Source of the DNA: Fallopia convolvulus
Taxonomy: Eukaryota; Streptophyta; Magnoliopsida; Caryophyllales; Polygonaceae
Reading direction: 5' to 3'
DNA: 64,000 nt
Assembly (NCBI GenBank): GCA_964016875.1
Contig: OZ024728.1
Span: 12,010,272-12,074,271 of the forward strand
Position 1 is the first letter of the stretch; each line of letters begins with the position of its first letter. Shown here piece by piece: positions 10,390 to 21,770 of this stretch. The notes beneath the pieces were generated by a model. It saw only the letters and a list, made by a program, of their open reading frames with translations. It was not told the origin of the DNA and made no database searches. The position numbers and the translations under genes were made by a program.

Positions 10390-12540
10390 ATTTTTTATGA
10401 CATGTTTATATTTAGTGATGACAAGCGATAATTTTATGACAATTTGATTTTCTTAGTGATGATAATTGTTTTTTATGCAGTGATGACAACTATTTTTATG
10501 TGGTGATGAGATTTGATGACAACTATTTTTTGTGATGATGATAAAAATGAACAAATTTTAAGTGATGACAGTTTGATGACACTTGTGATGATAGATATTT
10601 GATGAAAACTTTGTTTTTTATGTGTGATGACGGTTGTTTTTATGTGGTTGAATGCCTTTTATGATACTTTTTGTCATCAAAAGTTGTCATCAAATATTTT
10701 GATGACACTTGTGATGATAGTTGATGACAATCAAACCGTCATTAGGTAGTGATGACAGTTTATGAAAAAAATCGTACGTGATGACACATATTTGATGACA
10801 CTTTGAATAATAATACTAAAAATTATATATGATGACACTAAAAAATAAAACGTGATGATATTTGATGACACTAAAAAATTAAACGTGATGATAAATATTT
10901 GATGACAACTTTCTTTTTTTATTTGTGATGACAAATGTTTTTTATGCGGTGATGACAACTATTTTTATGTGGTGATGAGATTTGATGACAACTATTTTTT
11001 GTGATGATGATAAAAACGAACAAACTTTGAGTGATGACACTTTATGACGGTTGTTTGTGTTCAAGACCATTGTCATCAAGGCCCTTTTGATGACAAATTA
11101 ATCGAACCGTCATCAAGTAGTTATGATAATTGATGACAATCGAACCGTCATCAAATAGCGATGACGATTGATGACAATCGAACCGTCATCAAGTAGAGAT
11201 GGCATTTGTAATGATAGTTGATGATAATCAAACCGTCATCAAGTAGTGGTGACAGTTTATGAAAAAATCGTATGTGATGACACATATTTGATGACACTTT
11301 GATGACAACTTTGTTTTTTTAAATATTTGATGACCCTTTCTTTTTTTATTTGTGATGACAATTGTTTTTTATGCGGTGATGACAACTATTTTTATATGGT
11401 GATGAGATTTGATGACAACTATTTTTTGTGATGATGATAAAAACAAACAAACTTTGAGTGATGACACTTGATGACTGTTGTTTGTCTTCAAGACCATTGT
11501 CATCAAGGCCCTTTTGATGACAAATTAATCGAATTGTCATCAAGTAGTGATGATAATTGATGACAATCGAACCGTCATCAAATAGCGATGACGATTGATG
11601 AGAATCGAACCGTCATCAAGTAGAGATGACATTTATGATGATAGTTGATGACAATCAAACCGTCATCAACTAGTGATGGCAGTGATGACACATATTTGAT
11701 GACTCTTAAGTGATGACACTTGTTTGTCATCAAGGCCCTTTTGATGACAAATTAATCGAACCGTTATCAAGTAGAGATGATAGTTGATGACAATGAAACC
11801 GTCATCAAGTAACGATGACAGTTGATGACGACTGTTTTTATATGGTTGAATGTCTTTGATGATACTTTTTGTTATCAAAAAGTTGTCATCAAGACATTTT
11901 GATGACACTTTTTGCCTTTTATTACACTTTTTGTCATCAAAAAATTTTGATGACGGTGAAATAAATTATGATGACAGTGATGACAGTGATGACAGTTGTT
12001 TTTATGTGGTTAAATGCTTTGATGATACTTTTTGTCATAAAAAAGTATCATTAAGACATTTTGATGACACTTTTTTACCTTTTATTACACTTTTGTCATC
12101 AAAAAATTGTGATGACAATGAAAAAAATTATGATGACGGTGAAAAAATTGTGATGACAATGATGACGGTTGTGATGACAAAATGTGATGATAGTGATGAC
12201 GGTTGTTTTTATGTCGTTGAATGCCTTTGATGATACTTTTTGTCATCAAAAAGTGTCATCAAGACATTTTGATGACACTTTTTACCTTTTATTACACTTT
12301 TTGCCATCAGAAAATTGTGATGACGGTGACAAAATTGGGATGACAATGATGATGGTTTGTTTTTATGTGGTTGAATGCCTTTGATGATACTTTTTATCAT
12401 CAAAAAGTGTCATCAAGACATTTTGATAACACTTTTTACCTTTTATTACACTCTTTGTCATCAAAAAATTGTGATGACGGTGAAAAAAGTTGTGATGACG
12501 GTTATTAAAGTGATGATAGTGATGATGGTCAACGTCGGTC
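10390..12540. repeat. TGATGACA / TGTCATCA tandem array
   Basis: About 2.1 kb is built from the octamer TGATGACA in both orientations, separated by short AT-rich spacers. Several larger units recur: one with GTGGTGATGAGATTTGATG (near 10495, 10965 and 11398), one with AATCGAACCGTCATCAAGTA repeated many times between 11090 and 11810, and a 155-205 bp unit containing GAATGCCTTTGATGATAC repeated four times from about 11840 to 12400. The end (12530-12620) changes to GGTCAACG repeats. Because both orientations are mixed, single strands could fold heavily. Reading frames here are by-products of the repeat. Confidence 0.9.
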
Positions 12541-13204
12541 AACGCCGTTCAACGGTCAACGACCGAGTCAACTCGATCAACGGGTGAGTCAACCCGGTCA
12601 ACGACTGAGTCAACTCGGTGGGAGTGGGGTGGGGGTGGGTGATGGGGGGTTTTGCTATTTACCTAATTTTCACACCCTCCTTAATATCCACCTAATTAGC
12701 CTCTTTTTTTGCTATTTATTTAAATCATCCTAATTTTTTTATTTATATGTTGATAATAACTTGATCTAATATTTTTATACTAATTTTATGCATATTATTT
12801 TTTTTATCTTTTAACAAGAATCGGGCTTCAAGTATATAATTTTTTATCTATATGTTGATAAAATAACGGGCACAATCTTAAAGATTTTTTTTTATAAATT
12901 ACATAATTTTATTACAATATTATATACAAGTGTTTTAAATTTTATATTAATATCATAATATTGTAGAATCTTTAGTAAAATTATCTCGAGAGTATCACGG
13001 GGATTTAACTAGTTGCTTTTTTAAAATCAATCGATTTTCTCAAAAACAGAAGGCTAAAAAACTTTAATTTTTTTAAGAAACACCATAAAAAAATCAATCA
13101 TTACAATGAAAAAATGGTTAAAAATAATTTAATTATTTAAAAATCCACATAAAAAGGTTAATGTCATTAATTAGATTTTCTCAAAACCCTAATTTATTGT
13201 ACTA

Positions 13205-13732
13205 TCTACTTAATACATTATAAAGTAGAAACCATGTCTGTTGAAAAAATTGCGCCACATGGCATTTTTTGAATAAAATAATGTTATATTTTTAATAATA
13301 AATATTATAATTACTTTTATCATTCTTTCTATATATCCAATTTTTTATAAGATAATAACTTGATCTATATGTTGATATTTTATATGCATCTTTTTTTTTA
13401 TCTTGTAACAAGATTTGGTATCCAAGTATATAACTTTTTTTATCTCTATATTGATAATAACTTGATATAATATTTTTTATATTAATTTAATAATTTTATG
13501 CATAATATTTTTTTTTCTTTTAACATGACTCGTAGACTCGGGCTTCAAGTATATAATTTTTTAATCTATATGTTGATAAAATATGAGGCACAATCTTAAT
13601 TATTTTTTATAAATTACATAATTTTATTACAATATTATATATATATATATATTTTAAATTTTATATTAATATCATAATATTGAATAATATTTAGTAAAAT
13701 TATCCCATGAGTATCACGGGGATTGAACTAGT
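13205..13732 (+). mobile_element. Non-autonomous Helitron-like element C (intact)
   Basis: The element starts TCTACTTAATACATT after an A at 13204 and ends CTAGT at 13728-13732 before a T, the A-T insertion rule of Helitrons. Ten bases inside the 3' end lies a hairpin CCCATGA-GTA-TCACGGG (13704-13720) with one mismatch. At 528 bp it has no coding capacity. It is a close sister of element B, only about 190 bp away. Confidence 0.75.
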
Positions 13733-14869
13733 TATATATATCAATTAAGAACTCACTTTTGTGACGAAACAAAATCGATAAAAAGTCATTTAAGTACTTA
13801 TAAAACTAATAAATACCCATTAAGCACTTAAAATTTTATTATCTATGGGCTTGACAGTGTCGACTGGGCCACCTACTGCCGCCCTGAGCCGATTAAACAA
13901 ATTTGGGTTGTTTAAAATCCCCCCCCCCATCAATTCATCATGGATTCGCCACTGACTCCAATGTCCCCCTAGGGAGCACAAACTACATCCGACCTCGCCC
14001 AGACAGCATTTGGTTCGTCGGTGGCTTCAAAATCCAAAATTAAAACCTCACCTTTTATAAAAACCCCTGAACCCACTGCATAAACCCAATGCATACTGCA
14101 AGCCACCCCTTGTTCTATCTAGCTTGTTGTGCAAGATTTGTGAAAATCATACCCTCGCCCCGCAACCCAAAAAAAAAGTCCTAAATTATCCTAGATAATT
14201 AATATTCTTGAAAAACTTGAAGTTCTAATCACCAAACATTAATATTCATCATGTTCATAACCTTATACCATTGCCTTCTTTTTTTACCTTAGGAAGTTCT
14301 AATCACTTCCTAAAATTCTCGTTTGGTTTTGAAAAAGCTTGATTTTTTAAACTTCAGTATTTTATACTTGTGAAAAAAGTATGGAATTATTGTTTAAGAA
14401 GATCATTCATATTTCGTTTAAATCAACAAAATACATTATGTAAGATGATATTCTAAAATTTAGACTAAACATCGTATGAACAATAATTATGGAAAATTAA
14501 AAATTTAAGAGCAGCAATTGCATGCTTTTTAGACTAATTTACTCCTTGATCCTCAAAATAGCTCTCAAATACTCAAGCTTCAACACACCACTTGAATAAA
14601 TATAATTCTCCTTCTATTTCACCGTGATTTTTGAAAGAAAGAAAGAGCATAAGTCAAAACATGTATAAAAATACAAAATATTTTCAATTTACTGTTAAAA
14701 TTAGATCTTATAAACAAATAATCTTGTCTTTCCAAACTAAAACAGTCTTGTTATTTTTTACCATGTCTCTATTTTTCTAGAAATTACGGATGTATTAAAG
14801 CTTCGATTTAGTAACAATGCAACTTGTTCTATGTCTTCTTTTTACTTGGTTCAATCGAGTTCATGTTCT
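13733..14869. other. Intergenic, AT-rich
   Basis: No gene was seen. A GC-richer patch at about 13850-13960 has an end resembling hAT termini but lacks a matching target duplication. The remainder is low-complexity AT-rich sequence. Confidence 0.5.
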
Positions 14870-15990
14870 CTATATCCTAATTCGCATTCGTTCACCGACC
14901 CGTGGATCAGAGGTTGCTTATCTTTTTTTATTGGCTAATTTGTTCCCATCCTTCCTCCATTTTGGTTTTTGATAAGTTGGCCCTTATTCGGACTCCCTCT
15001 CGGTCTGAAATTAAAAAGGCAATCTTTGATCTTGCTTTTGATAAAAACATGGGACCTAACGTTTTCCTATAGATTTTTTTCAGCACTATTGGTCTATCTT
15101 TGGGTCTTTAGTTGTTTTAACTATTAATGTCTTTTTCATTCTTGCCCCATGTTAAAGTCTATAAACAACTCTTGTATAGCTCTTATCCCAAAAAATGATA
15201 CAAATCACTATCGCCTATTAATCTGTGTAATACTATTTACAAAACTATTACAAAAATTTTGGCTAACCGATTAGCGATTTTACTTTTAGGAATAATCCAT
15301 CCTCTTTAAATTGCTTTTGTTCAATTTCATTTAATTCAAGATAATATCTTGTTAAAGATTTTCATTCTTTTCACAAAAAAAAAGAAAGAAATGTTTGGTG
15401 ACTTTAAAATTAAATATGGAAAAAGCTTATCATAAATTTGATTAAAAATTTAGTACTTCTATACTTGAAATTTTTTGATTTCATTCTAAACGGATAAATT
15501 TGATTGTGACCTATAGTACTTTTACTTCATTTTCGGTTCTTGTAAGTAATGAGTCTGGTCTTGAATTTAGTCCTCGCTTTGGAATTCGACAATGTGATCC
15601 TATAGCAAATTTTATTTTTGTTATTGCAATGGAATAATTAGCTTGAACTTTGTAACTCGAGGATTTGTAGAGATCGCAATGTGTGGGAATATAGCTAGTA
15701 AGAAAATGGTACATGTTTACCCTTTTTATGTTGTACTGATGATACTCTTACTTTTTTGCAAATAATCCTCTTGTAAACATGACTTATATCAAGCAAGTTC
15801 TTGACAAATCTCTACAATTTAAGTATTATCAATCAATTTCCAAAAAGTACTTTCCAAGTCTATGAAAATATTTCTCGTAATATGGCAATATCATTAGCTA
15901 GTATGATTAACATTCAAATTACTCTCCGTCTCAATTTAGAGAACATCTTTCAAGCAGTGCAACCTTGAATCTCTTATATGCCTTAATGTT
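14870..15990 (+). pseudogene. Decayed LINE reverse transcriptase
   Basis: Broken frames keep the order of a plant L1-type reverse transcriptase: SEIKKAIFDLAFDKNMGPN, an FFQHYW block, a degraded LIPK-NDTNHYR region, MEKAYHKFD, a GIRQCDP block, and CTDDTLTF in place of the catalytic ADD motif. Near the end SLASMINIQIT matches the LINE at 35.9 kb, so both belong to one family. Many stops and frameshifts interrupt it and neither end is visible. LINE reverse transcriptases copy their RNA at the nicked target site in the nucleus. Confidence 0.7.
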
Positions 15991-16099
15991 GCCTCATTAA
16001 TATGGGAGTTGTTGGATAAAAAAAGTTGGTCCCGATACGAACCAACTTCTTTTATTAGTGGTAAAGATTTTTTTGTATAAAAAAATATGTAAAGTTATA

Positions 16100-16409
16100 C
16101 TCTCTCCATCCCATAATGTTCGTACTAAAGAACTATTTTCACACAAATTAAGAAAACAAAGGGAAGAAAAAGTAGCCAATAGGAATGAGAGAAAGGTAGT
16201 GATGTTGATGGATAAAGATGTGAAGAAAGAGAAGGAAAAAAAGGAAATGACAAAAAGTATTAGAGTAGATTTTTTATTGGGTAATATATGTAGAGATGAT
16301 ATTGAAGAAGGGCAATATTGTAAGAAAGATATAGATATAAAAGAAAAATGGACAAACATTTCGAAACGACAAAAAAGATAACAAAACAAACATTATGAGA
16401 CGGAGGGAG
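16100..16409. mobile_element. Stowaway-type MITE (Tc1/mariner)
   Basis: The 310-bp element is flanked by TA on both sides (16098-16099 and 16410-16411). Its terminal repeats are CTCTCTCCATCCCATAATGT and, reversed from the right end, CTCCCTCCGTCTCATAATGT, the usual Stowaway terminus. The interior is AG-rich and has no gene; the ORF across it is chance. Confidence 0.9.
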
Positions 16410-16736
16410 TATTATAAAATTTATGTTGAAAATATAAATTTATTTTTATATATATTTTTTTTGATAAGGTAAGATTTCGGTAACCAGACAAGCCTGGAAA
16501 CCGAGAGGCCGTACAAGTCGGCATCCGAGACCGGGTAAGAGAAGACACGACCTAAACAACCAAGACAAACGAGAAGAGTACAAACAACCAAAAAGAGAAG
16601 GACCAAAAAGTGAGCTCGGGCTTGGGGTGAGTAAATCCGCAGTGTCCGGCACATCGACCTGACCCCAAACGACTCAGTCCGAAACCACAAACTCAAGTTC
16701 GACTCTCTGGAGGAGTACTAGCTAACTCGAATGAAC
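16410..16736. other. Unassigned, possibly an inverted LINE 3' tail
   Basis: An AT-rich start with TTTTTTTTGATAAGG, like a reversed poly-A tail of a plant LINE, leads into about 250 bp of mixed composition without an intact frame. The hAT element at 16745 was inserted at its right edge. Confidence 0.3.
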
Positions 16737-16744
16737 CTGACAAC

Positions 16745-19700
16745 CAGTGGCGGATCTGTGTAGTGCCTAGTGGGGGTTGTGGCCCCCACTAAGATTTTAA
16801 AAAAAAATTAAAATATAAAAAACTCTATGTTTTTAGGTTTGGAGTCACGAAAGCCGCAACCGAGTAACCCGACAGAAGTGAAAATCGCCTCCTCTCCAGA
16901 TCGTGAACGCCGCTCGTGGCTCACCGACGCCTGCTCCTCGGCCGCTCGCCTGCTCGCCGGCTCTCCGACGCCGCTCGCCTGCTTCTCTGTTCAGGTTAGG
17001 GTTCTCCGCTCGCCTTCTTCCATCTCTTTATATGTTCAATTTTGAAGCTTTTATGTGAATAGTTTGTTGACCTATCTTTGAATTCGAAGCCATTGTTGTT
17101 AATCTAGCTTTGATCCATTAAAGGAGGAAGAAATTGAACTATTCACAAATTAGCAAATTAGCTCAGAGATTAGAAATTGAACTATCCATTGTTTGTTGAC
17201 CTATCTCTTGACCTCTCTCTGTGAAGGTTAGCTCAACCTCAAAGATTCACAAATTAGCACAGGAATGAAACAAATTATTAATGAATTCCAGTGCCTTTTA
17301 TTAGGCTGGTTGTTGATCTTTGATCCATTGTCCACATGGAATTTGGCCCCTGGTTGTTGATCTTTTGTCCCGAATTTTAGTTAAATTAACATTTAGTTTG
17401 AGAAATTTGGCATTTAGTTTGATCCATTTTCCCGAATTTTAGTTAAATTAGCACAAGAATGAAACAAATTATTAAAGAGAGTTACGATCTTTGATCCATT
17501 GTCCCGAATTTTAGTTGAATTAACATTTAGTTTGAGAAATTTGGCCCCTGTTTGTTGATCTTTGATCCATTGTCCACATGGAAACAATATTAGATTTGAT
17601 AAGTTGAATTATTTTGATGAATTTGATGTTTTGATAAGTTGCAACAGAAGGTGGCTAGTGGCTACTGAAATAAAAGTTTGCTCTGGAATCATTGTGTGTT
17701 CTTGATGATTTCAAATTATTTAGGTGTGTTGAATTTATCAAATTTGTTGATGGAGGAACTTTCGTTATGATTTATGAATTTAGAATTTGATGTTCATGTT
17801 CTTTAATTGTTCAGGAAATGAAAAGATTTTTTCTACCTATTAGGGATTCACAAAATATAGGTTCTAGTTCTAATCCCGATCCATTAAATGTTCCAAGTTT
17901 GTCTAGTGTTGATCCGCCAAGAATGGCAAATCTGTCTACTGCTGATGTTGAGGTTGGATCTGATGATTTGCCTGCTGATCCAGGGTTAAGGAGGAATATA
18001 TTTGACTATGATGTGAAGGATAGAGAAAGGGTTAGACGAGCTTATTTGCAAAAGGGACATTGTCAACCTAAAAATCATGATTTTCCTACGACTGTATTTG
18101 GAAATCAAACTCGTAGATTTGTTCCCGGTTGGTTCAATGAGTACAGTTCTTGGTTGGAATATAGTATATCAGAAGATGCTGCATTTTGCTTACCTTGCTT
18201 TCTCTTCAAACCCGATCTTGGTAAACAAGGAGGTGGTGATTCATTTGTTGGGACAGGGTTTAAAAACTGGAGGAAAAAGAACGATTTGGGTTTCATGTTG
18301 GCGATCATAACAGTGTTCATAGTAGATGTGTGCGTTCTTGTGAAGATTTGATGCTTCAGAAACAACATATAGAAGTATGTCTGTCTAATCATTCAGAACA
18401 GAGTCGGGTAGATTATCATGTCAGATTAACTGCCTCAATTGATTGCATTAGATTTTTGTTGATGCAAGGATTAGCTTTTCGAGGACATGATAAATCTGAT
18501 GAGTCGGGTAATCAAGGTAACTTTCTTGAACTTTTGCACTTCCTGTCCAACCATAATGATGAAGTTAAGAGAGTTGCACTGGGTAATGCACCTAAGAATC
18601 TGAAACTGACTTCACGTATAATTCAGAAAGATATTATCAATGCAATTGTTGTCAAGACAACAAATGCAATCATTAGAGATATGGGTGATAATTTGTTTTC
18701 TATTTTAGTTGATGAAGCTCGTGATATATCAGTGAAAGAACAGATGGCTGTTGTTCTGCGTTTTGTGGATGATAGAGGGTGTGTTCTTGAGCGTTTTCTT
18801 GGGATTGTTCATGTTCCTGACACCATTGCTTTATCATTGAAAAAGAATATTGAGGCTCTTTTTTTCTCGACATGGGTTGAGTATTTCTAGTTTACGGGGA
18901 CAAGGTTATGATGGAGCTAGCAATATGCGGGATGAGTTTAATGGTTTGAAATGCTTGGTAATGGAGGAGAATCAATCTGCTTATTATGTTCATTGCTCTG
19001 CTCATCAATTACAATTGGCACTTGTAGTTGTTGCTCAAGAATTGACAAAAGTAGAGAAGTTTTTCTATGAAATCTCTATGTTGAGTAACATTGTTAGTGC
19101 ATCGTGCAAAAGAAAGGACATGCTTTGAACTAAATCCTTTGAGCAAGTAGCTAAAGGCCTTAATGAAGGTGAAATCTTGTCTGGAAGGGGGAAAATCAGG
19201 AAGTATCTTTGGGTCGAGCTGGGCGAACACGTTGGAATTCTCACTACAGAACATTGGTGAATTTGATTGTTTTATATGATCCAATAATTCATGTGCTTAT
19301 AGCTATTCAGAAGGATTCAGATCCAAGCCAAAGAGCTCAAGTAGGTAACCTTCTTGATTCCATGATGTCCTTTGAATTTGCATTTTGCTTATTCTTGATG
19401 AAGAATATTGTTGGAGTTTCAAATGAGTTGTCACAAGCGTTGCAAAAAAATGATCAAGATATTGTCAACGCAATGAAGCTTGTCAAAGTCACAAAGCTAC
19501 TTCTCCAAAAAAATGAGAGATGGAGGTTAGGAATCATTTTTGGAAAGAGTTGTTTCATTCATCATGAAGCAGAAAATTGATGTCCTAGAGTTGGAAGACT
19601 TTTTAGTCATTCCAGGAAGAGCTCTTCAAAACCTTCAACAAGTTACCAATCTAAATTACTATCGTACTAGTTTGTTCTATGAGGTAATTGATCTGCAACT

Positions 19701-20346
19701 TTTCGAGCTGAATAGTCGTTTCAATGAGGTGAATACCGAGTTGCTTTTGTGCATGTCATGTCTTGGTCCGAGTGAAGCATTCTCGGCATTTGATAGTGAA
19801 AAGTTGAATAGATTTGTAGAATTGCATCTAGATGACTTTTCAGATGTAGATTTATTGACACTTGAGCAACAACTTGACTGTTATATTGCTGATGTGCACT
19901 CAGATGATCGCTTTGTCAACCTTACCGGTATTGGTGAGCTCTCAAGAAAATTGGTTCAGACAAAGAAGCATCGTGTCTATCATTTGGTATATCTTTTGGT
20001 GCGGTTAGCTTTGCTTTTACCTTTTGCTACAACTACTGTTGAAAGAGCTTTTTCTGCTATGAAGCTTATCAAAACTTCATTACGCAATCGGCTCGGAGAT
20101 GAGTTGATGAATGACTGTTTGATTACTTATATTGAGAAAGATGTAGTGCGTGTATTGAAACTGAAGATATTATTGTACGATTTCAAGATATGGCAAATCG
20201 AAGAATGTCATAGTAATAAACAAATTATTATAATTTTTTTCTATATTTTATAAAAAAGACAAAAAAAATCATGGCGGGAGCCAGGAATTTTCCTGTAGCC
20301 AAAGGAATTTAGCCCCCACTAACAAATATTCCTAGCTACGCCACTG
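16745..20346 (+). mobile_element. hAT transposon, 3.6 kb
   Basis: The ends are CAGTGGCGGATC and, reversed from the right end, CAGTGGCGTAGC. The flanking octamers CTGACAAC (16737-16744) and CTGCCAAC (20347-20354) differ at one base, fitting an 8-bp target duplication that has since mutated. Subterminal blocks near both ends share GCCCCCACTAA. The interior holds a transposase gene in the same orientation. An untranslated leader of about 1 kb (16.8-17.8 kb) contains internally repeated sentences such as GATCCATTGTCC. Confidence 0.88.
17818..20253 (+). pseudogene. hAT transposase (zinc finger MYM/TTF type), frameshifted
   Basis: Successive frames spell one protein. A TTF-type zinc-finger region lies at 17818-18300 (VPGWFNEYSSWLEYS, CLPCFLF). 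DUF4371-like sequence follows at 18300-18850 (LVDEARDISVKEQMAVVLR). Then come RGQGYDGASNM and VHCSAHQLQLAL, and the hAT dimerisation region ends at about 20150 (LPFATTTVERAFSAMKLIKT). The transposase would cut and rejoin the element ends in the nucleus. At least four frame changes (near 18290, 18856 at a T run, 19170 and 19525) and one TGA at 19126 prevent translation. The catalytic GYDGASNM and ERAFS blocks are still readable, so the damage looks recent, or partly due to sequencing error at homopolymers. Confidence 0.9.
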
Positions 20347-20354
20347 CTGCCAAC

Positions 20355-21770
20355 TAAAATGATAGGCTATTTTCCTACACCGCAAGTATACGGTTCGGTT
20401 GTAGTATCAAGGTGTCGAACTCAGGGAACTTTGTAGTACCAATTGATATTTGAACTAGTAGATCAAGCCAAATAAATAAGAAAAAGAGTTTATGGTTGAA
20501 TAGAAATGTTAACAAGTAATCGAAAATAACAAAGAAATATCAGTGGAGAAAAGCTTCCAAGGTTAGGATTCCCACAATGATGTTTCAGTAGATTTTAAGT
20601 GATGTCTATTTGGATTTCAACTTGAATGTCGTTTGAAGGAACTCACTATCTAAAACCAACACAAATCTCATTTCAGAAAATAAGTGAATGTGCCTAGACT
20701 CAACTAACAATCGTTGTCGCGCAAGGTTAATCAGTTTTAGACCCTTTAAGCGCTTTAGAGACTAGGGGCAAACAAACCAACATTCGTTGTCGCGTTCCGC
20801 TAGAAATATTCAACCCTAGAACTACTACGATAGTTGAAATTCACACAAGAGAAATTAAGTTGTTGTCGCATAAATAACTCTCTAGTTTAATACCTAGGGA
20901 TCTTATTCAGAACCAATCTTTGGTACTTGTCAAATCAATATCTCATTACAATTATCTCCTGTCGGTCTCAAATTATAACAAGAATCCTATATGCAAAGCA
21001 AATAGGGTATAAAACAAACTAGGATTAAATCAAACTTCAATCAAGTTTCCATTCAACCAAACATCACAATTTAGATCTACTTACTTCATCATTGGGTTCA
21101 CCCAACCTCAGAATAGAAGAATTAGCCAGACATGAATGGAAAGAAAGCAAATCAAATTCAATAAACAACATACCAATTTGTTTGCAAAACGATTCAATCT
21201 TCAATTCCAACATATCTAGAAAAATCTCCAAGCAATCTCCAACTAGGGTTCTCTAAAGAGAGGCTAGAAACAATAATATCTAATAATCCTCATAAACTAG
21301 GGTTAAAGTGTTTTAAGAAACGAAACAAAGCAAAACTCGGCCCAAATCCCGACACGGGGAACTACCGGTCAACTACCCGGGCTAGAACCCGGTCGGGTAA
21401 GTTTCTGCAGCCTCAACGACGTCATTTTGGAGAACCCGACCTTATACCCGGTCTTGAACCCGGTCGGGTAGTTGAGAACCCGACCACGTACTCGGCTGGG
21501 CTGTCTTTTCTTCCTTTTTCCGCTCTTGCTTCATCTTGGCACCCGAGCAACCACTTGTAAGCTCCGTCCTTCATCAATTAGGCTCCATGAAACACTCCTC
21601 ATAGCTATGATCCTTGAAACGCTTGAATCTTCACCCAAAATGACCTGAAATCCACACAACACGAGAGTAGATACCGAATGAAGAAAAAAAACGATGCAAG
21701 CATGGAACTAACTCAAAACTAAGCTAAAAGGACTTAAAACATGAAAGTAAACGTGTCCTAAACTATGTCT
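20355..21770 (-). repeat. Dispersed LTR-element non-coding repeat, copy 1
   Basis: The block begins with GCAAGTATACGGTTCGGTTG and TATCAAGGTGTCGAACTC, and a diverged relative starts at 59325 with the same order of short conserved phrases. Shared landmarks include TGCCTAGACTCAA, GACCCTTTAAGC, CTCGGCCCAAAT and GCATGCTATCA. Around 21350-21500 it holds a cluster of ACCCGGTCGGGT palindromes. No open frame was found. The layout suggests the non-coding part of a Ty3/gypsy-like element; orientation is inferred from the copy at 59-64 kb. Confidence 0.55.

Larger units (their letters stand above)
8048..12730 (+). mobile_element. Mutator-like (Pack-MULE type) element nested in Helitron B
   Basis: The insertion is bounded by a perfect 9-bp direct repeat TAATTTTTT (8039-8047 and 12731-12739), the target-duplication length of Mutator elements. 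The site is confirmed by the uninterrupted sister Helitron. The ends are imperfect terminal inverted repeats of about 43 bp: left GAAAGAATTGGGTAAAAG..., right (reversed) GGATGATTTAAATAAATAGC..., both reaching CTAATTAGG. No transposase is encoded, so the element is non-autonomous. It carries a GC-richer 5'-UTR-like segment, exons of a disulfide isomerase gene, a tRNA-like sequence and a large tandem array. Superfamily assignment rests on duplication length and cargo. Confidence 0.7.
7811..13013 (+). mobile_element. Helitron-like element B, split by a nested insertion
   Basis: Two flanks, 7811-8047 and 12740-13013, align end to end with the intact sister element C (13205-13732). The 5' part shares ACATTATAAA and TGTCTGTTGAAAAAATT. 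The 3' part shares the sequence ending GAGTATCACGGGGATT, then CTAGT at 13009-13013 followed by T. Removing the 8048-12730 insertion and one copy of its target duplication leaves about 511 bp, against 528 bp for element C. The terminal hairpin has decayed. The base before the 5' TC is G rather than A. Confidence 0.75.

Noticed and set aside
10390..12540. ORFs within the TGATGACA array as genes
   Set aside because: They consist only of translated repeat words, lack start context and change with frame.
13854..13957. Possible small hAT element (CAGTGTCG ... CGCCACTG)
   Set aside because: The flanking octamers do not match, so no target duplication supports it.
16058..16381. Lys/Glu-rich ORF
   Set aside because: It lies inside the Stowaway MITE and has no homology-like features.
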